Part shown: piece after piece, positions 23,101 to 35,100 of the stretch
Numbering within the stretch: the stretch's first letter is position 1
How the letters are laid out: every line of letters starts with the position of its first letter
Source: Siphonodentalium dalli
Lineage: Eukaryota > Mollusca > Scaphopoda > Gadilida > Siphonodentaliidae
Assembly (NCBI GenBank): GCA_032622095.1
Contig: CP136063.1
Coordinates: 79,339,980-79,403,979, forward strand
Direction: 5' to 3'
Length of the DNA: 64,000 nucleotides
The notes under the pieces: model-generated
Told to the model about the DNA's origin: nothing
What the model saw: the letters and a program-made list of their open reading frames with translations, nothing else
Database searches by the model: none
Position numbers and translations under genes: made by a program

Positions 23101-26100
23101 GATATTTGTACCGTAAAACACCAGTGGTTTTATCTCGTCTTGAGCTGCCAATTCGTGGATGCTGTTAATGGGTTTGTATGGAATATATACCGTCAAGAAC
23201 GCGGCTAGGTTTGCCGTGTAAGTCGATATGATTATGACCGTGAAAACCCGCCAGAAAATTAACAACAACCGTCCAGAAGTTGTTGTTGATTTTGGTTCGC
23301 CGCCTGCAAATATCAAAGAATACTTAAAACTACAGATAGATTATTTTTTTTACATATTAAGAAAACATAGAGTCATGCATTCATAAAGTATAATGACACA
23401 CATCCATGTGTTAACATGATAATATCAATCAGAAATATAACGAAGGGATTTGGAGGGTGATGGTGGGGTGCTCATTTGTTTTCACGATAAATTCGCGTAT
23501 GTGACATGCTCTTTTAACAGTTAACTTAGTGGACGATGGGTTGCCTGTAATGACGTAAAGTAAAGTAAATCAAGAAGTAAGTTAACGTAAATAGTATCAT
23601 GTTCCTTCTGTATGCAAAAAAGATCTTGCGGAAGACACTGGTTCATTCGTACACTATACATATGATTACTATATTTCGTTGACTACCATCATAACTGGAT
23701 ACGACTCATAGTCGAATTCGTGGATATGGTCATTGTTAGAGCTATAATCCGTTCAAACTACACATAGATTTAATGTTTTGTCACATTTTGTTATTCACTG
23801 TAAAGCAAGCTCAACCATGACTCGGTAGTCACAACAGGGCTAAAGGCAATAGTATTATATAAGTTATTCTAAATGCATGCTGGTGAGAACCGCATATATA
23901 CACAGTTGAATACGTATACAGTTGTTTTTTTTATAAATAACTATTCTGTCGGCTTCTGTCGTTATAACGGAAACGAAGACAAATTCTATAACGCGCTACG
24001 TTAGAATAAAGAGTTATTTCTGATAATTTAATCCCAGTATTGGGTCAAAGATGTCTTATATATCCCACAAAATAAATACATTCCTTGTGATCAACGAGTA
24101 ATGGTTCTGGAATAAATCATGTTTTCAGTTGAAGACAAGCATTATTGGCATTTGTTGGTCAATTTAAATTAACAGTTGCATAGTGCCACCCACACGCGGA
24201 GCTGCTGTCTGCATGGAAGAGAGGCCGACACCGATTAATACGGACGAAACCATTTCTATATCGCCCGCAAATATCGTGAAAAGAACATGGGTTGAAGTTG
24301 TCTACATGTACGTCAATTTACTGCCCCGAAGGCGTAATGTAGTTTCCGACCTACTTAATGCTTAAGAGCTGCTATGTGTTGTGCAAGGACAGCACCGTTC
24401 GGCCATGGGATGGACTTGATTGTGTTTGGTATGTATGTTACTGTTTTATACTTGATAATTTACCTTGTTCAACATGGGTTCCGAACACAAGCCATACGTG
24501 TTCCGCAAACGCCACTCTCTCATAGCTTTTTGGACCGAGTCGGTTGTTAATAAACATCAGGCACCCAAACACAAGAATGACAATTAATATATACATCCAG
24601 ACGGTCCAGACGAATGGCATGAACATCTTGAACATTCGCCAGAAGCCGTGTTCTTGATGTCGCAAAGAGATGATTCCTTCTCCGGCGTCCATGTACGGCC
24701 ATGTGAAGTCTACGACTGTCTCTCTTATCGGCGTTATCGTGAAAGTACCCACAGCAATATCTGCTTCCTGGAAAAGCATAGTAAGAGCACAAACTCGTCG
24801 CAGTATTGTTTCCAAACTACGAGACGTAAAACGACATGAAGATTAATAGGTTGGAAATTTAAACTTGAAATATCTTCTTTTTTTTAAAGACATGGACATG
24901 GCTGCAGTCCCAGAAAATGTGTCAAATGATTTCAATTTCTGGTTGGAATATTTCGCGCTTATCATGTTCTCTTAGCTTTATATAAAGAAATCGACTGGTC
25001 GCTAGATTCGAGTAACCATTGACGTTTCGTGTGAGGCGTCGCGATGATCGGCAGTTTAAAGGTGAATGCCCAGTCTGTTCGCCCAAAAATCCGCATATTT
25101 TCTGCTTATCATTTAACTTGTCTTAGAATCGCCTCATTTTGAGTCGATAATGTGCTGAAAATGAGAGCATTTTAGTCACATTATCGACTCATAATGAGAC
25201 GATTCTAAGCAGATTATGTGCGGACAACGTCACAAGTAAGCTAACTTACGAATTTTCAGGTGTACGCTCATTAACACGTGTTTTCACTGTGGTCCGCGCC
25301 ATAAAACGAAAAAAAGGATATGAGTCCACTATCTCTTAGTTCAGAATCAAATAATCACATTATGTACCTATTACACATTATAGGTCGATTATGTGCGTAT
25401 TTGCGCGAGGATATGTTGGAGTGTCACAAGAGTTGATTACGGCACTTGTGGCGAGAGTTGCATTTAGAATTCTGTAAAATTAATGTCCATCTTTTCGGTC
25501 TCGTAGATTAGTTACAAAATTTTCTGGAAGAAAGGGGCTAGCAATTCGTCTCAGTTGTAGTCACATATTTTTTGAAAATTTCAATATGTCGAGAGATGCT
25601 GTTTAAAGTAATAAAGTACGTTCTTATATTGTATGCGTTTAACAAAGATTGTGGGTGTAAATCCTTCCGCCGCTCTGGAGCAGAGGGTTGACGAAAAACA
25701 CTTCCTTTACTCGCCATGATTTGAAATTGATGCATCTATTTAGAGAGTAATTGCGGAATTATTTTTATTTTTATTATTTATGCACGCCAAATGTTTAAAT
25801 AAATACTTTTTGTTCATATATTAATTTTAGGAAATATCATGTTCACAGAATATGTTCACTCGAATATTTGAAATGTTGCATTCATATATGCAATCAACGT
25901 CGTTTTCGATACATCTGTCGGCGTATAAAAGTGTCTGATACCGAAATACATACTGAATAATTTCGCGAAGAGCGAAATTATACTAAGTATGTAGTTCGGC
26001 ATCAGACACTTCTATACGCCGACAGATGCATCAAAAACGACGTTGATTGCTTATAGTTACGACAATCCGCATAAATTAGTTGGTGATTAAACTAGTTTTA

Positions 26101-29100
26101 TGAAGAAACTATATTTAAAACACAAACAGAGTAAAACTTCCCAAGTGATACATGTGTCTGGACTTCATCTGCTCTTTTAACGGAAAATGGGAAATTGGGT
26201 CGAGAATAAATTGGGCGACCGACCGGAAGTTCACACACACAATTCGATCAATGTTTCCAACTTTCCAACTACACAAAAGCAAGACGCCCACCCGCAAACT
26301 ATTAAACTATACTTGCTGGTGTAAATTTAACTTATTTAAAATGATTCTAGAACATCTAGCGTCATTAAGACACCCAGACTCGATAGCAATTCCAAAGCGG
26401 TGTTCCCAAACTTCCCCATCGAATTTGCTGTCTCCGGTGACAAACTCGAAAAGTAAACAATTGTTACAAAGGTGCATTATATGCTCTAAATACCACTGCC
26501 ATGTCATATTAGTATTGGCACGAAGCTGCACAAATGTTAATACTAATGGTGGAATAGTTATGTAACATAAGCCTTTATCCGCAACTAAATTATCGCATTC
26601 CATAGATTCGCCGATCAGTCACATTCGTTAATTTTGTTTTCACGGTATGGTAACTATGGACGCGTTTAAGACATGACGTCACGGTGTGGGGCGAGCGGTG
26701 CATGTCGCCCAATTTCTTAAAAAGTATCACTGCGCATTGTGATGCGGAAAACGACATTTCCCTCGGTTGATAGAGATTGTCGCTACCAAGCGTATATAAG
26801 GCATTGACCAATCAAATGCACGCATTTAAGTGAAAGCGATAGTAGTTGTAATTAAAAAAAAATAGTTGTTTGACTGGAGATTTGCATATATATATATAGA
26901 ATGGCGGCCGTATTCATGTCTTGAAAGTATGGCGGTTCATATGTTCAGGCAATAAAAGTCCGTTGCCACGCACCGTGTCGGACAGTACCAACCATGTTGG
27001 TGTCTTTTTGTATTTCTCCCTTGGGTTGGCCAATGTTTTCATTGCATTATTATAGTTTATGGAGAAATGCGATTCCGTTCATCCGACTGAATCAATCGTC
27101 TAGTGGCGCCTCTTATCTGTTTTATTACATCATAATCGTTATAATTTTATTCTGTGTAGTGAGAGTTGCTCTTTGTCACGTTGTGCTAATTTTAATCTCG
27201 TCCTCTTTGTTTAAATGTCTACACCTAGTTGGGTCCACGCGTGTTTCACTAGCTATCGGGAGGTTGTTGCAGTAGCTAAACGGGAGTGCGCTTCAGCTAT
27301 GGTCCGACCATAATTCGACGGATAATCTGACAGTTTTATAGTAACAATTAAAGCAACGCGTTGAACGTATGAGTGATGACGTGCTCACTCCCAATGATGC
27401 TTATATATATCATCATATACTCAGCTTCGATATGAGTGCCATGAGGTGCCATAAATGTTAGAATGTCCGATATTACTGGACAATTGCAGACTATCAACTC
27501 AATAAGCAGTAAAATAACTTTTTCCTGGTTGAGCAGACAAAGAAAGCTCAATCTGATCTCGTCGTTGGTTGACATTTCTTGCACAAACACATGCTGATTA
27601 CTCCACGCGATCAAGATCGGCTCAAATGTTTATTTTGAAGATATTTTCCCCAATTTTCTCAGAAGTTGCCAAATGATATATTGTTAAGAAATTAAGGGGG
27701 TTATGGAAAATTTGATCATCACATTTGACAATGGCCGCCGTTCAGACAAACATGTGGATTCCGATAATTGAGATACACTCTATCTACAACTATGTTGCCA
27801 TGAAAGGAACATAACTCTACCCCGGCAACAGTCGTAATTATTGTCCATGCGGTGGATTGTCATAAAACAATCAATCACCCGCCAGGAAAAAAGGTTAAAT
27901 CTATATTAACTTACAGACAGGGCTAAACAATTGGATTTGTTGTCAGATGATCATCGTTATACCCAATGACCTTATAAATGATCTCTCTGATATACACTCA
28001 GATTAACTGCCTGTTGATAGAGGGGTGATAACTTTCCCCAACATGCACAGGCCTCTACAAGAAAAATAGTTATCCTGATTAACCAGCCAATTGATAGTTT
28101 ATATTTTCTTGTGAAAATGATATCTCACCAAAACTTTTGCCAAATCAAAAAAATAATTCACTTTCGGAAAATTTGGAAAAAGCAGCGCGAAACCCGCTCA
28201 CTAGACCACGAATAGATTCGTCTGATTAGGAGATAGCGGCTGAGCGTGTTCTACGGGAAGCACAAGTGACAAAGACAAAGATCTTAATTGAGTTCCAGAA
28301 CATGTATCACAAGCAGCCGAAGTGTCCGACTACTTATCTATTCCATTGGCTCCAGCTACTAAACAATCGGCAGTATCTTAAACGGACATGGGTCATTCGA
28401 ACCTCCACATTTTGTCTATGTCATTTGGAGCGACGGACATGATAGTGCGATAAATAAACGAATTATTGATATACCGGTTTCATATACTCTGAAAAACACT
28501 TGCCACACATCCATTTTTTCAGCCGTTTTCAAGTTTTTTGCCAGAAAGTCAGACAAACGCTCTTTATTACTACCGTATTTGGAATAGACTACCACGGAAC
28601 GCTCTCTTTTGTTCCATGTCGGGCAGATGGCTGTTTTGTGTTGGGACCCAAACACCGTATTCATAGTTGTATTTTTCATTACTTCAATGCATTTTTTTGG
28701 GTTGCACAATGCTCGTAGAAAGGTAGGTCAGATATGTATCGACCTATTTCGATAGTGAGAAAAATTGAAAAGCGAATAATATTATGTGTATTTTGGAGTG
28801 CAAACCTCCATGTGGCTTGAAGCATTATGATACACAGAAACATGGTGAAATGTTCCGTACAATTTCAGAAGAAAAATGCTTTTGTTTGAAATTTGTTAAA
28901 CAACGGTTTGGGGAGAGTCGACAGTTTGCGTCATCTACCGTATTCTAGACTTGATATTTAAAAGCTCACACTAGATTCATCAAGTAGTGTACATATCTTG
29001 TCAAGGCATAATCAAACAGAGGCTACTGTGACTTTCAATTTGAAACATGTGTAAATCGAAATGCATTATGTGCATCATACTATAGGCAGTTCTTCAAGAC

Positions 29101-32100
29101 ATATTCCGACCCTCTAATTTTATACACGGATGCTTCGCTACGAAGTCGTTTTAAACATTGGTTCTATCCTTAGTCGTGGTGTTGATCTAACAGCTGATCT
29201 AACTGAAGCCCCAATCAATCAGTACTGTGGCAATCAAACAGTATGTAGTATTCAGATGCATCAGAACCTAGACAGGTCAGATCGGTGCTGATATGAAACA
29301 TTGCGAGTATTCCCGACTCTCTATATGGAATGTATGGTCCTGCATTTATTCAAAATTAATATCTTACCCCTCTCGCGACCATTCCGACCATGCCGTTCCA
29401 AGAGCCATCTTCGTTTTGTGATCCATATAAATTATCTGGCGGCTCGACAACTCTGTAACTGAGAACAAAAAGGTGTATGACTTTCCTCATATTTCATTGA
29501 CTACGCGGGTAAGAAACTATCAAAAACTGAGCAAGGCATAATATACATTGTGACAATGCATTGGTGTAAACAATATTTAATTTCGAACAAAACATGTAAT
29601 ACATACATACAAATTGACATATTTAATAATAATGTTCAAAACGGGAATTAGACAACAAGCCTAAAAGGGTTTTATCAAGTCTTTTCCTCGGAGTAGGAAG
29701 TTTACCCTTGGTATCAGAATAGATAACATATAGGGTAAATTTAGCAGACGGGGATAACATGTTACATCCGAAAACATATTGTTCAAGGAGGGGGTAGAGA
29801 GATAGAGTGCGGGAAGGAAGAACGTTTGTCAAGTTAATTGCATTTGTACGAGTGTATATATGTCAGATATTTATTGGAGGTGGGCGAAAACATACTGGTA
29901 ACACGACAGAGCGTGATATCTTCCGCATAAGAACAGAAACTGCCAATGGAGATGTTACATAAACTTTTTGAGGAATTGAAATGTTTTGGAAGCAATTTGT
30001 TACTTCACTTTAGCGGCGTCTGGTGATGTGCAGGTATACACGTAGTGATATGAGAAGTCAGTCATGAGACGAGCCGATCAGGATATTTCATCTGAATGTT
30101 AAACAAATGCGCCTCGCCGTTTATCCTATACATGCGGCTTTTCGTCGATGTTAACGTTTGGGTCGTTTAAGTCTACAAATGTCTTAATCCAGCCTGCGAT
30201 GACAAATATATAGATTAGTAGTTGATATGATCATACAGGTAAAGTCGAATGCATTTGACGCTCTCTATGTCCCGTAATGCTCGAGATGGCTCGACAAAAC
30301 ATGTTGTATTTGGACAGCCTTCGTCTCATAGTGGATCACATTATCCACATCCTATCTAAAATGACGGGATACACGAATAATATATTGGCCGTGACTATAT
30401 AAGAAATGAACGGCGGTTTCAATGTGGTCATGGGATTTTGACCGCGAGAAAAAATCAGCAAACTGCACGAACCCCGAAGGGGTTCATGCGGAGTTTGCTG
30501 ATTTTTAATCGCGGTCAAAACCCATGACCATGTTGAATCCGCCGTTTATTATTTATATTTATATACTTAAATTCATTATGAACTAGGATTGTCTGTCCTT
30601 CCCACTATTTATTCATCTATTTAAATGAACGCATGGAGTTCAGTTAAGAAAGTTTGAATCCTGTTTGTTTGGAAAACCAAACATTTTGAGAATCCGTTCG
30701 CGGAGAACGGAAAAAAAACGCAATTTCACAGTTAAGTATACACATACGACAAACTGTCTTGTTTAGCTAGTAACTAATGTAGACGTGTTGATTTCAAGAA
30801 TGATATCTGAAACTAACACTTAAGTTTCGGCTGTGGATAAGAAATCGACAACACGTGGTTCTACCATAATGATATATTTGTGAGGTTCGGGGGGATATTT
30901 GTAGCGGTAAGGAAAATGATAAAACGCTATTGGGTAGCGGGCTTTTTTAACATCAACGCTCAGTAACACCGGACAACAACACTGATTATAGACCAACATA
31001 CATTTCTTGCCAAATCCGGACGTATGCCTACTATATAGATACTCAATCAGTCGGCAATGTCCGACAATATCCGGTCATTTCCGGGACCAATGTGTTCATA
31101 AACCTATGAACGACATTGGAAGTGACGTCACGTTGCGTTCATAGCTTTATGAACGCATTGGATAAGGGGCGTGTCAACCGTAACGCTATGGGGAAATCGG
31201 AAGAGATACTAGGTGTATGTAAATATAGTACCGTAAACGGCAATTTAGCCGGGCTGCTAAAGTACCCTTATAAGACACTTTAGCCGAACTGCTGAAGTAC
31301 CGTATACGTTACAGCACGTTAGGCCTTTATATTTGACTCACATGCCACGCGGATATAGACATAATTGTGTTTTGAGTAATGATTCTTTAATTCGTACATA
31401 CATGTATGAACTAGGCCTACGCGATGAATGATGGCCTAGAGCCATGCACAAATAGTTTGATAATCGTATATCCGACTATATCTAGTCTATTTCGAGTCCA
31501 TACGATGGTATAAACAGGCACGTCATTCAGATGTGCGAAATGGATCATCCAACGCGGATTAATATCCCCAATTACCCCGAGCTGTCTGAAAGCGCTAGAA
31601 TTCCATTGAGCATACATGTGCCCGTTGACCGGCGTTGAGTAAATCAGCACTCGGGCGCCACAAACGCGCGTATTTGACGTGACAAATGACGCCATACAAG
31701 CAACGCATATATCTACGGTACAGTTTGGCTAAAGTGTCGTATACGGCTCTCTATATAGCCAGTCCATATATATTCTCCAATCTGAGGGTCACAACTTCAG
31801 AAGAAGTGTTCTGACAAAGTATGTTGTATTATGGTAATGTTCGACAAACTCAGCATTGTGGGTATACTAACGACCATTTGGACATGACCTACGCTGAAAG
31901 GATACAGAAGTTACGAGCGCGTTTCATCTAAAGGGCATAGCTCTGCGAAAGTGGGCGGCCGCTGATGACTGAGATCTAGAGTTGGTACGGACGGCCCTAG
32001 GATAGCACCCATATCAATATACCCATCCAACTTCCGTGTTCAGGGGATAACAAACTAATATTTACATGCAACGAAAACTTGTTATCTTCTTTGTAACGAT

Positions 32101-35100
32101 GCGGCGACTGTGTTTGGTACTTATAAATACATAGGATGGCACGCGATTGGTTGAATCTGTACTTACTTTAAATTTAGCCGCTTCGCCAACTCATCTAGAA
32201 TTTCGAAACAGAAGCCTGTATATCTCGTTTGGTTGTGTTTAGATGGCGTTCTCACAACCGGATCTTCCTGTAATAAAATGCCTTTCCTATCAATTGTTTA
32301 TTTCGTTTCCATGGCTAGAAAATATAGGCGCACAACCAACAATATAAACAGCTAATGCAATGGACATTCACAATCAGTGCGGCGATGTTCCTATATGTAC
32401 TGTACGTCTTCCATCTACCACCCATGCAGGCTAATGCGAAATGTATATTTTCACAACAGCTCTCGCCATTATAGCGACTCAAAATGTGTTATGAATTCAG
32501 TAAACATATTGGCCCTATTCTTCGTCTCCAGGTTTAACTTCAAAATTAAAATGCTGTCACAATAGCATCCGTTGGTAAACCGCCTGGCATGTGTTGTCTT
32601 AGAAACTAATATCTTATTGAATCGTGACATACTGTATTCCCATTATGATCATGTATCGTATCCGGTTCCGACTGAGTTGCCAGACTAACCAGAGACATTG
32701 TGTATGTAACAGTTTACACATGATAATCTGCTTTTCACATTGCTACGTCTTTTGTGGGTACTTGCAGCTGGTGGTTTCTCATTCGTATTTCCATCAAAAT
32801 GATTTTACTGTAAACTGGGCACACGGAACATCCAAATATATGGCACCGATTGTTTTTGTGAATTCCTAATGATACTTCCCGAATAAATAAATATTAGTTC
32901 GCATTGTTCAGTTTTACATAAAACCTATTGCTAGCTCAGATTGTTTCATTAAGTTGGGCTTGGATGCAACGCGAATTGCTTCTGTTATCCCTAGATGTAG
33001 TGATAATTTTTTTCATCCAGCCAAGCGTAGAGTTGAAAGTTCGATATTGGCTATATTCTTGCCAGAATCATCGGCATAGAGGAGGAGTCTACATTTGACA
33101 TACACTAAAATGGTAATGGCCCTAATAAATATCCTTGATGTACCCCACATATCTGCTAAGTGTGGATTGAACCAATCGAGGCGAGGGAGTTGTTGTGAAA
33201 GACCAGGGTGTGAAATTTATATAGCATGATGTTGCGATTGGCCGTATTTGCTTGCAGACAACCGTCTCTAGTACATTTGACACTACGTTTAAAATAGATA
33301 CTGGCCTATAATTCCATATAATTGTCTTTTTATCCTTTTTATAAATCGGAATTACCCTCGCGGTTTCAATTATTGATGCAATGTTAGATTGATGACATAT
33401 GCTAAAGGAGAAGAGACAATTGAAGCCCTGCCACTCGAGCATCTGGCCGGGATAGAGTCCAGACCCGTAGCCTTCGCTGTATTTAGATATTGTAAAATAT
33501 CACATACGTGCTCTGACATTGGTTCTAATTTGAAGCTGTTTGGTTTTACGCCTTTATTTTGATAATACTAAATATATGATAAAGGAGAAGAGACAATTGA
33601 AGCCCTGCCACTCAAGCATCTGGCCGGGATAGAGTCCAGACCCGTAGCCTTCGCTGGATTTAGAGATTGTAAAATATCACATACGTGCTCTGACATTGGT
33701 TCTAATTTGAAGCTGTTTGGTTTTACGCCTTTATTTTGATAATACTGTCCAACAAAGTTTTTGCCGAAAAGACCAGAGACTGATGATAATTTACTAAGTC
33801 GGAGACCACATTACAAAATAATGTGATGCATTTGTTAGCCACAATATCTGTTCTCCACATGTAATTCTTCACAATCTTAAGTGTAACTTTGGAACTGTTA
33901 CTTTTTTATCTTTTAGATGGCATTCCCAGGTTCTTGAGAGTTGTCCAGTGTTTTAGAATAATTTTTTTGTGGAGATCTAGCTACTCGTTGAGATAGTTTG
34001 ATTTTGCTTTCTTTATTGAGCGTTATGCTTTGTTTTTGAGGATTTTATACTTTAAAACATTATTGGATCTTTACTTTGGCTACAAAGAAAATGGAAAGTG
34101 TATTATACTTTTCTTTAATTATGTTCACTATCCACCCTTGCCCTCACTGATTTATAGGGTGCAAAGCTATGAGGAGCTCAAATAAAGAAGTTATGAGAAG
34201 CTTCGCCGATGTTATCATATTTCAGAACATACATCCAGTCTTTCCGGGATAAAATGTTATAAACATTTTCGCTGGAGTAAACTTTCATAGATCTCAATTT
34301 CATCACATTATCTCCTACAATTTGCTTCCGTTTACTCTTTCTAATTGTATAAATCATACTGTGTTCTTCACTAATTCCAAATTCAAGAATTCCACTGATG
34401 GAGTACTCTGCATTATCCGATACCATGATCAAATCAATTAGAGTTAATGAGTTGCCAGTTACTCGGGCGTTGTCCTTGGTTAGTTGTATTTGGTTATTAG
34501 GTCGTTGGTCATTCTTTTTGGACAAGTCAGTGTTAAAGTCACCTAACATAATAGGTTCTTCTCGGATTAATTGTTTCTGTTCGCAGAATGATTCCAGTTA
34601 ACTAAAAAAAATGATATATGTTCTGGAGGCCTGTAACCGGCTACAATGAATATAGGAATCATGCAATCAAACCATATAAATTCTAATTCATTGGTATTGA
34701 GATCGCATCTAGGACTAAATGACAATGTGTTGTGAATATAAATGCAACCCACCCCGTTAAACTTCGATCCTTTCGACACATTGAATAATTAGGTAAATTC
34801 ACTTCCTCACTTTCGATGTTAGGACCAAGCCAAGCTTCAGTTATATACATATCTCATTTGTTAGCAATTTCAATTGCTCCATCTTTGGAATCAAACTTCG
34901 ACAGTTTATGTGCATACATTTCAACCCTGTTATCAGTTTGATCTCGTTATATCCTGGATACAAAATAAATGAACGGAAACTTGCCACTGGTTCTTGTAGG
35001 GTTCTGTGCTATGTTATGAAATGATGTCTATTCGACATGAGCTGGTTAGCATTTTGTGCCAAAAATTAATTTAACAGTGCCGAGAATGAGAAGTATTTAA

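Larger units (their letters stand above)
24768..29367 (-). other. iGluR intron H-I
   Basis: A 4.6-kb intron with two foldback elements (25121-25418 and 25890-26050) and a TTAA MITE of family B (28378-28821). The stretch 26,055-28,375 holds short open frames on both strands (for example 26152-26565 plus and 26307-26603 minus) with no recognisable domain. 28,825-29,365 has nothing recognised. Confidence 0.75.
29459..32166 (-). other. iGluR intron G-H
   Basis: A 2.7-kb intron. 29620-29710 resembles a LINE 3' tail also seen at 61325-61455, and 30409-31185 is a repeat headed by a foldback. 31,190-32,166 holds no recognised feature; the 92-codon minus-strand frame at 31417-31695 has no recognisable domain. 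Confidence 0.75.

Noticed and set aside
31417-31695. 92-codon minus-strand frame in intron G-H
   Set aside because: Exons G and H join exactly through a split codon, so no exon is needed, and no domain is seen.
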